DNA from: Bryobacteraceae bacterium
Lineage (GTDB): Bacteria > Acidobacteriota > Terriglobia > Bryobacterales > Bryobacteraceae
DNA length: 52,517 bases
Direction: 5' to 3'
NCBI GenBank assembly: GCA_019752335.1
Contig: JAIEMJ010000027.1
Location: 1 to 52,517, forward strand
Shown here: piece after piece, positions 26,203 to 34,552 of the stretch
Numbering within the stretch: the stretch's first letter is position 1
How the letters are laid out: the number at the start of each line of letters is the position of its first letter
Translations under genes and position numbers: made by a program
The notes under the pieces: model-generated
The model's database searches: none
What the model was told of the DNA's origin: nothing
What the model saw: the letters and a program-made list of their open reading frames with translations, nothing else

Positions 26203-26515
26203 CGTTCCGGATCCGGATGGCTTCGACCACGTCAAAGACGAAGATCTTACCGTCTCCGATTTTACCGGTCCGGGCGGCCTTCACGATGGTGGCGGTAACT
26301 TCATCCAGCCGGCTGGCCGGAATCACCATCTCCAGCTTCACCTTCGGCAGCAGGTCTACCTGGTATTCCTGGCCGCGGTAGACCTCCTTATGGCCCTTCT
26401 GCCGGCCATGGCCGCGGACTTCCGAGATAGTCATGCCGTCGACGCCGATCGTCTTCAGGGCTTCCTTCACTTCTTCGAGCTTGAAGGGTTGGATAATGGC
26501 TTCGATCTTTTTCAT
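26177..26515 (-). CDS. glnB: Nitrogen regulatory protein PII
   Basis: 112 residues, the canonical PII length. The T-loop has the uridylylation site Tyr51 in YRGQEYQVDLLPKVK. The B-loop reads TGKIGDGKIFV and the N-terminus KKIEAIIQPFKLEEVKEAL. PII senses 2-oxoglutarate, ATP/ADP and, through GlnD, glutamine. It also blocks AmtB when unmodified. It sits 18 bp after amtB, with GGAGAAA as a good ribosome-binding site, and overlaps glnD, the enzyme that modifies it. Being linked to amtB it could equally be named glnK. Confidence 0.96.
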   Translation of the reverse strand: MKKIEAIIQPFKLEEVKEALKTIGVDGMTISEVRGHGRQKGHKEVYRGQEYQVDLLPKVKLEMVIPASRLDEVTATIVKAARTGKIGDGKIFVFDVVEAIRIRNDDRSDTAL

Positions 26516-26533
26516 GGTTTGCTTTCTCCGGGC

Positions 26534-27901
26534 CTAGGATTCGTAGCTGTAGCCGTCTTCACCGTGCTGCGATAGATCGAGACCATCGACCTCTTCGTCG
26601 CGGCTGACGCGCACGCCGATCACGACATCGACAATCTTCAGGATGATAATCGTGCCCACGATGGCCAAGCCCCAGGCAATGGCGACGCCAATCGCCTGGT
26701 TCATCACCTGGGCGGCATTGCCTTTGTCGAGGTTGAGCAGGCTGTTGACGCCCTTGTCGGCGAAGACGCCGGTAAGGATCGCGCCTAGCGTGCCGCCGAT
26801 CCCGTGGACGCCAAAGGCATCCAGCGCGTCGTCGTACCCGAACATGTTCTTCACGATGGCCACCATCACAAAACAGACTACACCCACCAGCAGGCCCATA
26901 ATCAGCGCGCTCACGGGGGTAACGAAGCCAGCGGCGGGCGTGATGCAGACCAAACCGGCCACGCAACCCGAGATCGCGCCGAGCACCGTCGGTTTGCCGT
27001 GCTTCAGCCACTCGGCGGCGGTCCAGCTCAGCGTAGCCGCGGCGGCGGCGAGGTGCGTGGTGAGGAAGGCGGCGCTGGCCAGCGAACCGGCGCCCAACGC
27101 CGAACCGGCGTTGAAGCCGAACCAGCCTACCCACAGGAGGCAGGCGCCCACCGTAGCCAGCGTCAAGCTATGCGGCTTCATGGGCTCCGTCGGGTAGCCG
27201 ATGCGTTTGCCCATGTACAAGGCACACACCAAGGCCGAGACGCCCGAAGTGATGTGTACCACCGTACCGCCTGCGAAGTCCAAACACGGGATAGAGCCCT
27301 TCAGGAAGTAATTCAACAGCCCGCCATTGCCCCACACCATGTGGGCCATCGGCAGATAAACCAGGCAAAGCCACAGCGTCATGAAGAGCAGCATGGCCGA
27401 GAACTTCATCCGTTCGGCAAAGGCGCCGCAGATCAGCGCTGGCGTGATGATGGCGAACATCATCTGGAAGATGGCAAAAGTCTGGTGCGGAATCGTGGCC
27501 GCGTAATCCGGCATGGGGTCCGCGCCGACGCCGTGCAGCAGGAAGTACCTCAGATCACCGATAAACGGCGACCCCTCCCCGAAGGCCAGTGAGTAGCCGA
27601 AGACGGCCCATAGCACCGAGACGAGACCCATCAGGATCACGCACTGCATGAACACGGACAGAACGTTCTTCTTGCGAACCAGGCCTCCGTAAAATAGGGC
27701 CAGGCCCGGGCCGGTCATCATCAGGACCAGCGCCGAGGAGACTAGTACCCAGGCGTTGTCGCCGGAGGTCTGCGCTGACTTGACGGCCGCCTCAAGCGCC
27801 GCGATTTTGGACTCAACGGTCGGAGCCGGCGTTTGCGCCAGGGCCGCGGCCGCCAGTGTGGTGAGTAATGCACCGCTACGGAGAAGACTGGGGCGAATCA
27901 T
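26534..27901 (-). CDS. amtB: Ammonium transporter
   Basis: 455 residues from ATG 27901, chosen because TAGGA is 8 nt upstream; an ATG at 27910 overlaps that site. A cleavable signal (LLRSGALLTTLAAAALAQ) and a helical N-terminal stretch precede eleven membrane helices. Amt signatures include GPGLALFYGGLVRKKN, the pore histidines in PMAHMVWG and DAFGVHGIGG, and DFAGGTVVHITSG. It conducts ammonium/ammonia across the inner membrane as a trimer and is gated by PII. First gene of the operon; the 90-bp gap to the divergent antiporter must hold its promoter. Confidence 0.95.
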   Translation of the reverse strand: MIRPSLLRSGALLTTLAAAALAQTPAPTVESKIAALEAAVKSAQTSGDNAWVLVSSALVLMMTGPGLALFYGGLVRKKNVLSVFMQCVILMGLVSVLWAVFGYSLAFGEGSPFIGDLRYFLLHGVGADPMPDYAATIPHQTFAIFQMMFAIITPALICGAFAERMKFSAMLLFMTLWLCLVYLPMAHMVWGNGGLLNYFLKGSIPCLDFAGGTVVHITSGVSALVCALYMGKRIGYPTEPMKPHSLTLATVGACLLWVGWFGFNAGSALGAGSLASAAFLTTHLAAAAATLSWTAAEWLKHGKPTVLGAISGCVAGLVCITPAAGFVTPVSALIMGLLVGVVCFVMVAIVKNMFGYDDALDAFGVHGIGGTLGAILTGVFADKGVNSLLNLDKGNAAQVMNQAIGVAIAWGLAIVGTIIILKIVDVVIGVRVSRDEEVDGLDLSQHGEDGYSYES

Positions 27902-27991
27902 AGATGTCATCCTAGATCGACTGAGGCGATGGGGGAAATCGATTATTCTTATGACCCCCCAAAGCCCAGTGTTACCCTTCGGGGGAGAGCG

Positions 27992-29218
27992 ATGACCACA
28001 CTGCCCGAACTTCTCGCCGCCGCCGCCCCCCGCGACCTGAATTTGCCGCTGGCGATGCTGCTGATTTTCGGCTCCGCCAAGCTCCTGGGCGAGGTCGCGA
28101 TCCGGCTGCGGCTGCCGCCTTTGGTGGGCGAAATTGTCGCCGGAGCACTGGTGGGGCCATCGGTTCTCGGCTGGATTGCGCCCAATCCGTTCCTGCACTC
28201 GCTCTCGGACCTGGGCGTCATGTTTCTGTTGTTTACCGTGGGGTTAGAGGTAAAGGCGGCTGAGCTAAAGCGCGTGGGTGGCCCGGCGGCGTTGGTGGCT
28301 TTGGGCGGAGTGGTGCTGCCGTTCGCCGCCGGCTGGGCAATCTTGACCTTTTCTGGTGCTGGACAAACCGCGGCCTGTTTTGCGGGCGCGGCCCTGGTGG
28401 CCACCAGCGTCGGCATCACGGCGCAGGTGCTCCAGCAGGGCGGTTATCTGCATCTGCGCGCCAGCCGGATCATTCTGGTGGCGGCCGTGATTGACGACAT
28501 TCTGGGCTTGATTGTCCTCGCCGTGGTGAGCGGGATGTCACGCGGTGAACTGCGCTACTGGGACATTGGGCTCACCGCGTTTTTCTCCATCGGCCTCTTT
28601 GTACTAGCCATCCAGTACGGCTCGCGCGCCATGCAGCAGGCCGTTCCGCGCATGCGCCAAACCATGCGCGGCGCCGAAGCGGACTTCGCCATCGCCATCA
28701 CCGTACTCTTCGCCCTGGCCTTGCTGGCCTTCTACGCCGGCGTGGCGGCCATTGTCGGCGCCTTCCTGGCGGGCGTCGTGCTGGCCGGGCAAGTGGGCAA
28801 TCGTGCACAGGACTTCACCCGCGGCGCCACCGAGTTATTGGTGCCCTTCTTTCTGGCCGGCATCGGCCTGAACCTGGACCTCGCCGCGCTGCGCGATCCG
28901 CGGACGCTCAGCTTGGCCACCATTCTGCTGGTGGCAGCGGTGCTCACGAAGATCGTTGGCTGCGGATTGGGCGCCTTCCGCTACGGTACGCGTGACGCGC
29001 TACGGATCGGCGCCGGCATGGTGCCGCGGGGCGAAGTCGGAATGGTGGTGGCGCAATTGGGCTTGACCTTGGGAGTCGTCAGCCCCAGCCTCTACGCGGT
29101 GACGGTCTTCATGGCCGTCGGCACCACGGTGCTGGCCCCGCCGTTGCTGACGTGGGCCTTTCGCGGAGCGGAGCGGCGGATGGGCGATGGCGAGTCCGAA
29201 ATGCCGTCCATCGGCTAA
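27992..29218 (+). CDS. Cation:proton antiporter, CPA2 family
   Basis: 408 residues from ATG 27992, next to a GGGGGAGAG ribosome-binding stretch; a longer in-frame reading from 27929 has no supporting site. About twelve membrane helices, with family motifs LPPLVGEIVAGALVGPSVLGW, FLLFTVGLEV and GAGMVPRGEVGMVV. The central VIDDILGLIVLAV carries Asp168-Asp169, the paired aspartates of electrogenic Na+/H+ antiporters such as NapA. No C-terminal TrkA/RCK regulatory domain is attached. It probably exports Na+ (or K+) in exchange for protons. Confidence 0.9.
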   Translation: MTTLPELLAAAAPRDLNLPLAMLLIFGSAKLLGEVAIRLRLPPLVGEIVAGALVGPSVLGWIAPNPFLHSLSDLGVMFLLFTVGLEVKAAELKRVGGPAALVALGGVVLPFAAGWAILTFSGAGQTAACFAGAALVATSVGITAQVLQQGGYLHLRASRIILVAAVIDDILGLIVLAVVSGMSRGELRYWDIGLTAFFSIGLFVLAIQYGSRAMQQAVPRMRQTMRGAEADFAIAITVLFALALLAFYAGVAAIVGAFLAGVVLAGQVGNRAQDFTRGATELLVPFFLAGIGLNLDLAALRDPRTLSLATILLVAAVLTKIVGCGLGAFRYGTRDALRIGAGMVPRGEVGMVVAQLGLTLGVVSPSLYAVTVFMAVGTTVLAPPLLTWAFRGAERRMGDGESEMPSIG

Positions 29219-29228
29219 GGCTGGAGAG

Positions 29229-29248
29229 CCCGCCGCGTGAGCGGCGGG
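29229..29248 (+). terminator. Hairpin with GTGA tetraloop after antiporter gene
   Basis: CCCGCCGC pairs with GCGGCGGG around a GTGA tetraloop, 10 bp after the antiporter stop codon. The downstream sequence is only moderately T-rich. Likely an intrinsic terminator of the plus-strand gene. Confidence 0.55.
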
Positions 29249-29309
29249 GCGCGTTTCGACGTTTATCCGCGAAAACGCCAAGAAAACGGCTATGTTCTGC
29301 GTGCGCGGC

Positions 29310-29329
29310 CCCATCGCTCACGCGATGGG
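29310..29329. terminator. Second hairpin in the 29.2-29.4 kb gap
   Basis: CCCATCGC pairs with GCGATGGG around a TCAC loop. It lies between convergent genes and could end transcripts from either side. There is no T-tract beyond it. Confidence 0.35.
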
Positions 29330-29446
29330 CTCGCTGAATCGCGCCCGTCCGAGCACAGTTTTTCTGAACTTCTGAGCTGAGACTGAGTGTGAGCGGCAGG
29401 CTTTCCGAACCGCAACCGACATTTTGGGTGGGTGAGTCCCCGAAAG

Positions 29447-30196
29447 CTAAATCGGGACGCGCTTCACGAAAGTCTGCCGGAGAAAGACTCGCTCAAACCC
29501 GCACCGCAGATAATTCCGCTCTGACCCGCTCTCCGGCGCCGTCTCCGCCACGCAGTAACGCGCCCCGCCCTCCGAAGCCAGCCATCGGCGATGCTCGATC
29601 AACGCCCGCTGCTTGCCTTGGCCCCGGTGCTCGGGCAACGTGGCATCGGCGAAGCAGTAGCCGAACTCGTCCACCAAGGCAAACGCCGCCGTGGCGGTGA
29701 TCCGGTTCGCATCGAGCATGCCTAACAGCGTCTCGCAGCCCAGGATCCGGCCCAGCAGTTGCCCCGTCGCCGTTACCTCCATCCCGAAGCCGACCTGCAC
29801 CGCTTGCGCCCACTCTTCGACGCGCGCGCCGCAGTCGGCCACCTCGGCGTGTGGCGCGTAGGCTCCGGGCGTGAGCGTGTGCAGCAGCACCTGCTCCACC
29901 CCGGCCAACTCATAGCCGAGCCCGGTCAGCCACGGCTCTAGCTGCCAAACGTCCGCCACTTCGACAATGGCGTCCGCGCCCCGGCTGAAGAAGAACTCCT
30001 CCAGGCTCCGGAGCTGGCGGAGCGTTAGTTGGCCGTTCGCGCCCAGCGCATGGCTCAAGGGTGAGCCCGTGCCGAGAAATACCGCCCAGCCGCCGCCTGC
30101 CGCCTGCTTCCCCGCGCCATTCACCCCCAGCCGGACCCCCGCGTCGGCGAAGCGCGCCCCCAAGGAGGCGAACGCGGCTTCGATCCTCTGTACCAC
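29447..30196 (-). CDS. GNAT family N-acetyltransferase
   Basis: 249 residues from a GTG at 30196 that overlaps the TAG stop of the upstream gene by one base; this coupled start is preferred because the longer in-frame reading runs antisense-like through the neighbour. The C-terminal half is a GNAT fold: AAFALVDEFGYCFADATLPEHRGQGKQRALIEHRRW with the acetyl-CoA loop H-R-G-Q-G-K, then YCVAETAPESGSERNYLRCGFERVF. The first half is a second, weaker GNAT-like lobe. It transfers an acyl group from acyl-CoA to an unknown amine in the cytoplasm. Confidence 0.8.
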   Translation of the reverse strand: MVQRIEAAFASLGARFADAGVRLGVNGAGKQAAGGGWAVFLGTGSPLSHALGANGQLTLRQLRSLEEFFFSRGADAIVEVADVWQLEPWLTGLGYELAGVEQVLLHTLTPGAYAPHAEVADCGARVEEWAQAVQVGFGMEVTATGQLLGRILGCETLLGMLDANRITATAAFALVDEFGYCFADATLPEHRGQGKQRALIEHRRWLASEGGARYCVAETAPESGSERNYLRCGFERVFLRQTFVKRVPI

Positions 30197-31815
30197 TACG
30201 GACGCGCCACCTGAAGTTTGCCCCCCATGCTGGTCACGCTGTCCCCGCTCCGGCAAAACAGGTTCGCTTCGCCCGCCGGCCAATCGGCTGGAATCTCCGC
30301 CTCCACCTGATACACGCCCACCAGCCCCGGCGCATAGCCCAGGAACAGGACGCGCAGACCACGCGCCGGCAGTCCGCCCTCCAGGTAACACGCCACCGGA
30401 GCCACCGGCCGGGCCGGAGGATCGCTGGGACCCGGTTCGCCCGTCGCCACCGGCCGGTCGAGCGGACCCAGGCCCGTCAGCCAGAAGTGAATCGAGGTCC
30501 CCGCCACCGCCGGACTCTCCTGCGACACCAGGCTCCCGAAGTCCCGTTGCACTGCCTTCACCCGCCCTTCGAACCCGTTCAACGTGTAAACGGCCGGGGA
30601 AACTCTGGCGCTAAGAAAAAGCCCGCCCCGAATCACGAACGGCGAGCCGGGCCGGGACAACTCTACCGGGTTATTCTGCCCCACTGGGAAGTCCCAAGGA
30701 ATTTGCGCTTCGTACGTCTCGGGCGTCACCGCTACCATTGGAAACTCGCGGCCCCGCACCCTGAGTACTTGGCGGTCGTTGAACGGGCCGCCCGAAAGCC
30801 GCGTCAGCGATCCCGGCACGGCCCCGCCTAAGCTCTGGTTGAACCACGAGGCAAACTCGGGGTAGAGTACCGTGCGTTCGCCGCTATCGAGCGCGATGCG
30901 TACCAATTGATTCGCCGGCTCCCCTGAGTACGCCACCCGCCCATCGCCCGAAAGCAGCACCTCGCCGCCGCCGAACTCATTCAGCACCCGCGCTTCGCTC
31001 GCCGAGTCCCAACGCACCAGCCGCGCGCCGTCGCGCAGCAAAACGCGATCCCCCGCGTCCGAGAGCGTAAAGCGCGTTAGCGTGTCCTGCGCCTCGTACA
31101 CTATCCGTTGCGTACCCGTCGCCACGTCGATCAGGTAAAGCCGCGTCTGGGAAATCGCCAGCACGCGGGCGGCGTCGGTCGCGAGGGCCGCCGAGATGAT
31201 CGCCTCTGGCATGGTGAAGTCGACGACGGAATCTGCGGCGGTCACGCGCAGCCGGTTCCCCTCGAAGGGACTCACCAGCGTTCCGTCGTCCGCCACCATA
31301 TGCGTCGGATGCGAAACTGTCTGCCGAGGCATGGTGCGGGACACGCCCGTTTCCAGGTCGATCAACCGGGGTACGAACGTCGGAGAAACCACCGGGTATC
31401 CCGAATCAAACAACCAGCGGCCGTTACGGCTCAGCCGCAGTTGGTCGCCAGTGAACTGCGACGTCTTTCCCTGCCGCGTCACCGTCAGGCCGCCCCGCGG
31501 CGTAAAGATTATGCAGGAGCCGAAGCAGGTTTGAAACGTATACCAGCCCCGCGTCTGGCCATCGCTCGACAAGTATGGCTTGTTGGGCGCCGGACCCACC
31601 GGCCCCCCCAGCCCGGCCAGAATCTCCGGTGTACCCGGCTGATAGCGATAGATCCGCGAGGCGGGAAAAATGCCGGTATCGCCGCCGCCGTCGTCGCGCA
31701 GGGTGTAGCCGGAGGAAAAGTGTAACTCGGCGCCATCCCCTGTGGTGGCTAACTCGATAATCTGTCCCGGTAGAGATGTTACAAGAACGGCCGCCAGAAT
31801 TAGGGCGTGCTTCAT
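30196..31815 (-). CDS. Exported propeller-like protein with C-terminal TIGR03437-like domain
   Basis: 539 residues with signal peptide MKHALILAAVLVTSLPGQ. Residues about 30-330 are short repeated strands (LIDLETGVSRTMPR, RLYLIDVATGTQRIVYE, RLVRWDSASEARVL) suggesting a propeller. The last about 200 residues resemble the TIGR03437 domain of Solibacter: EFPMVAVTPETYEAQIPWDFPVGQNNPVEL, SPAVYTLNGFEG, FWLTGLGPLDRPVATGEPGP, VYQVEAEIPADWPAGE. A TACGCT box lies 6 nt before the ATG. A GNAT gene is coupled to its stop. Function unknown; likely outer-surface or periplasmic. Confidence 0.78.
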   Translation of the reverse strand: MKHALILAAVLVTSLPGQIIELATTGDGAELHFSSGYTLRDDGGGDTGIFPASRIYRYQPGTPEILAGLGGPVGPAPNKPYLSSDGQTRGWYTFQTCFGSCIIFTPRGGLTVTRQGKTSQFTGDQLRLSRNGRWLFDSGYPVVSPTFVPRLIDLETGVSRTMPRQTVSHPTHMVADDGTLVSPFEGNRLRVTAADSVVDFTMPEAIISAALATDAARVLAISQTRLYLIDVATGTQRIVYEAQDTLTRFTLSDAGDRVLLRDGARLVRWDSASEARVLNEFGGGEVLLSGDGRVAYSGEPANQLVRIALDSGERTVLYPEFASWFNQSLGGAVPGSLTRLSGGPFNDRQVLRVRGREFPMVAVTPETYEAQIPWDFPVGQNNPVELSRPGSPFVIRGGLFLSARVSPAVYTLNGFEGRVKAVQRDFGSLVSQESPAVAGTSIHFWLTGLGPLDRPVATGEPGPSDPPARPVAPVACYLEGGLPARGLRVLFLGYAPGLVGVYQVEAEIPADWPAGEANLFCRSGDSVTSMGGKLQVARP

Positions 31816-31821
31816 TCCTTG

Positions 31822-31827
31822 AGCGTA
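31822..31827 (-). promoter_or_regulatory. -10-like TACGCT box, 6 nt before ATG
   Basis: Minus-strand TACGCT is followed by CAAGGA and then ATG (31815). The AAGGA is too close to the ATG to be a normal ribosome-binding site, so a leaderless start is the alternative reading. Confidence 0.4.
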
Positions 31828-31831
31828 GCGC

Positions 31832-33889
31832 TTATTTGGCTTTCAGTTCAAACTCCCCGGTCTTCGCCAGGCCCTCAAAGAACTCCACCACTTTGCCGAT
31901 CGGCTGCACGCCGTACTCCGCCGCCAGCGCGTCGCGAATCTCCAGGATGCTGCGGGTGCCGTTGGCGAAGCCCCGCATCTCCATGTGGTTGTACTGCGTC
32001 CGCGACGCCTCGGCCGCATCCCGCACCCCGCCGCCGCCACCTCCGGCAAAGCCCGATGGGGCCGGCTTGCGCCGCACCGGCACGATGCTTGCCGCGGACT
32101 TCTCGGCCGCATCCAGCACCAGTGCCGAGTCCAGCTCTGCCGCGCGGCCCATCAGCCCGATGTAGCGCTTCAACCGCGCCAGATCCGCCGCTTCGCCTTC
32201 CTTCGCGAAGGCGTCCCCCAAGGCCGTAATCTTCGCCTCGGCTGCCGCCTCGCCCGCCAGGACACGCGTCGACAGAATGGCCTCCCGCTCGCGGACGTAG
32301 TTTTGCTTCACCAGGTTCCAGGCCCAGCGCAAAGAGTCCTTCTCGCCCACCATCTGCAAAGCCAGCCGCAGCGTATCGCCGGAGCGCGCCGCCGCCAGTC
32401 CCGTTACCAGTTCGGCCACGCGGACCGCGCCGTCCTCCCGCGCATTGGCAATCACGTTCAGGCTCGAAAGCGCAATGAAGATCACGCGCTTCAATTGCGT
32501 CGGGTCCGCGTTGAACGGACGGTCCTCACTGGTGTGATACGCGATGTCCGGCCAGTTATTGAAGAGCACCGCCGGCACGCCCTGGCCCAGGAAGGTCGCA
32601 TGGTCAGACGAGCCGTAGTGGCGCTCAATGCTGTAGCTGAACTGATCGCGCGTGCCCTGCGGATCCAGAATCGGAAAGCGATAGGCATAGGCGACGCGCC
32701 GGTTCTGCACCTTCTCGCGATTCGTGTCGCCCACATAGTCGAAAAAGCTTTGCGTCACGTCGTTGATGAAGTGCGGCACGGAAAACGGCGTCCGCATCAG
32801 GCGCAGGCTGTTCCGGTTCTTGGTGACGTCCTCGCCCACCATGTCCATGGAAATCGCCGCTACCATGCTCTTCGTCTCCTCGGCGTAGCGCTCCAGATAG
32901 GCGCGCGTGCCGGAGATCTCCGGGATCCACAAGAAGCGGACTGTCCGGCGCGGCCTCGGCAGCACGCCGTCGTCGATCAGCTTCTTCCACGCCCGCGCTA
33001 CTTCGAGCGTCGCCGCGCTGCCGGAGGCGTCGTCGAGCGCGCCCTGCTTGGCGATCCCCTCGAAGAGATGCCCCGTAATCGCGACTTCCTGCTTCGTTTC
33101 GCCCGTGCCGCGAATCACGCAAGTGGGCACCTGCATGTCGGCGTCGTACTCCGTAGCTTTCACGATGGCGTGTACCTGAAAGGCTTCCCGCCGTTCGATT
33201 GCTTCCATCAGTTCCACGCCCATCCGGTGGGAGATGTTGAAGCCGAAAGTCGTCTTGCCCGACGCGCCCCCGCGCCCGCCCAGATTGCTCCAGGCCACCT
33301 GATCCGGCCGGTCAATCGGTTTGCCGGTCGTATTCGCGAAGGAGATCACGCCCGCCGCGCCGAACTCGCGCACGGCCAGATTGTGAACCGTGCCCGGAGC
33401 CGCGCTGGCCAGCACCAGCTTGCCCGCGACGTTCTTATCCGCGTAGTCCTTCTTGTCGTCGCCCCGGCCGACGTACACTAGTTCCGCCGTCACGTCGCCG
33501 GACTTGCTTCCCGGCGCGAGCACCGCCGCGATGTCGCGATAGCTGACAATCAGCCGTTTGTTGCCATTCGGCTCCACCCGCCAAAGCTCGCCCACCTCGC
33601 CGTCCCACGTCTTCGTAGGCAGCGCAAAGCGTTCAATGTGGACGTCCTCCAGGTTGTACTGCTTGGCCATCTTTTCGATGTAAGCGGCCTCCCGGTAGAC
33701 GGTCTTATACTCATCCGCCAAGCGGTCATGCTCGAAGCCCGCGAGTTCCGAGATGTGCTGAAAAGCCAGCGTCCCGCTGATCTCATCCACGATGCGTTCA
33801 ATCAGGGGTTGCGGAATCAGTGTCCGGGGATTGGGCTCGTCTTGCGCGAACAGAGCCAGGCAGGTCAGCAGGGCGGCGAGTCGTTTCAT
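31832..33889 (-). CDS. Secreted M28 family metallopeptidase (first copy)
   Basis: 685 residues with a short signal (MKRLAALLTCLALFA). A protease-associated (PA) type insert covers about 130-225 (VAGKLVLASAAPGTVHNLAVREFGAAGVISF). The zinc-peptidase core follows: ITGHLFEG with the first His ligand, GALDDASGSA with the bridging Asp, WIPEISGTRAYL with the base Glu, SMDMVGED and YHTSEDRP with the last His. Two zinc ions and aminopeptidase activity in the periplasm or outside the cell are expected. A helical C-terminal tail of about 180 residues is extra. TACAAT lies 9 nt before the ATG, so it may have its own promoter. Confidence 0.87.
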   Translation of the reverse strand: MKRLAALLTCLALFAQDEPNPRTLIPQPLIERIVDEISGTLAFQHISELAGFEHDRLADEYKTVYREAAYIEKMAKQYNLEDVHIERFALPTKTWDGEVGELWRVEPNGNKRLIVSYRDIAAVLAPGSKSGDVTAELVYVGRGDDKKDYADKNVAGKLVLASAAPGTVHNLAVREFGAAGVISFANTTGKPIDRPDQVAWSNLGGRGGASGKTTFGFNISHRMGVELMEAIERREAFQVHAIVKATEYDADMQVPTCVIRGTGETKQEVAITGHLFEGIAKQGALDDASGSAATLEVARAWKKLIDDGVLPRPRRTVRFLWIPEISGTRAYLERYAEETKSMVAAISMDMVGEDVTKNRNSLRLMRTPFSVPHFINDVTQSFFDYVGDTNREKVQNRRVAYAYRFPILDPQGTRDQFSYSIERHYGSSDHATFLGQGVPAVLFNNWPDIAYHTSEDRPFNADPTQLKRVIFIALSSLNVIANAREDGAVRVAELVTGLAAARSGDTLRLALQMVGEKDSLRWAWNLVKQNYVREREAILSTRVLAGEAAAEAKITALGDAFAKEGEAADLARLKRYIGLMGRAAELDSALVLDAAEKSAASIVPVRRKPAPSGFAGGGGGGVRDAAEASRTQYNHMEMRGFANGTRSILEIRDALAAEYGVQPIGKVVEFFEGLAKTGEFELKAK

Positions 33890-33898
33890 GTTGCGGCT

Positions 33899-33904
33899 AT
33901 TGTA
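33899..33904 (-). promoter_or_regulatory. -10-like TACAAT box, 9 nt before ATG
   Basis: Minus-strand TACAAT is followed by nine bases (AGCCGCAAC) and the ATG at 33889, without any Shine-Dalgarno. It lies in the 21-bp gap after the methyltransferase gene. Confidence 0.5.
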
Positions 33905-33910
33905 ACGTTT

Positions 33911-34546
33911 CTAGGGCAAACGGACAAAGATTCCCAGCCAGAAAGCCTTTCCGGAGGCCACCGGGGCGTGCGACTCTCGTTCCAGAATGAAGCCGCGTGC
34001 CGCCAATTCCGCGCATAGCCAAGGCACTTCCACGAATCGGAAACCCGCGCTGAGCGCCTGCAGCGAGGAAAACGGTGTGGCGCTGACGCCAGGCTGTGCA
34101 TCGCTGGGCAACTGCAACAAGACGGAAAGCCGTCCGGAGGGCTCCACCAGGTTCAAGGCGTTCTCGAGGCACTTGTCCGTCCCCGCGTGTTCGAGAATCA
34201 GCGCCGCGTGGACCAGGGCGACCGGGGCTAATCGCAGCCGCTCCCGCGCGAGATCCACTGCATGCAATTCCAGGCCCGGAAGATGCGCGTAGCGCGCCGC
34301 CGTGGCTTCGAGGTAATCCGGGTGGATGTCGATGGCGACGACGCGCCTGGTGACTTCCGGGTTGATCGCGCTGAGTCCGTTGCCTCCCGCGATGCCCAGG
34401 ATGGCCACCGAGCGCGGCTGCGCGTGCGCGAGCGCGATCGCGAACAGTTCAGCCAGCGGGCCAAGCTGGGAGACGCCGGGCGCGCTCATGTGGCCCTCGT
34501 AGTCCTTGAGCGGAACCGTTAGCCAGGGATTTGGCCCGTGCCCCAC
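33911..34546 (-). CDS. Class I SAM-dependent methyltransferase
   Basis: 211 residues, GTG start 6 bp after the upstream peptidase stop. The SAM-binding signature is VAILGIAGGNGLSAI followed by VVAIDIHPDYLEATAARY; later strands ALVHAALILEHAG and LSVLLQLP complete the Rossmann-like fold. The opening GPNPWLTVPLKDYEGHM is a conserved lead-in of a small family of uncharacterised methyltransferases. Probably cytoplasmic. Its place between two exported peptidases suggests shared transcription, not a shared pathway. Substrate unknown. Confidence 0.83.
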   Translation of the reverse strand: MGHGPNPWLTVPLKDYEGHMSAPGVSQLGPLAELFAIALAHAQPRSVAILGIAGGNGLSAINPEVTRRVVAIDIHPDYLEATAARYAHLPGLELHAVDLARERLRLAPVALVHAALILEHAGTDKCLENALNLVEPSGRLSVLLQLPSDAQPGVSATPFSSLQALSAGFRFVEVPWLCAELAARGFILERESHAPVASGKAFWLGIFVRLP

Positions 34547-34552
34547 CGCGGC

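Noticed and set aside
31985-33481. Plus-strand open frame opposite the first M28 peptidase
   Set aside because: The opposite strand carries all zinc-ligand motifs of M28; the translation here is compositionally biased only.
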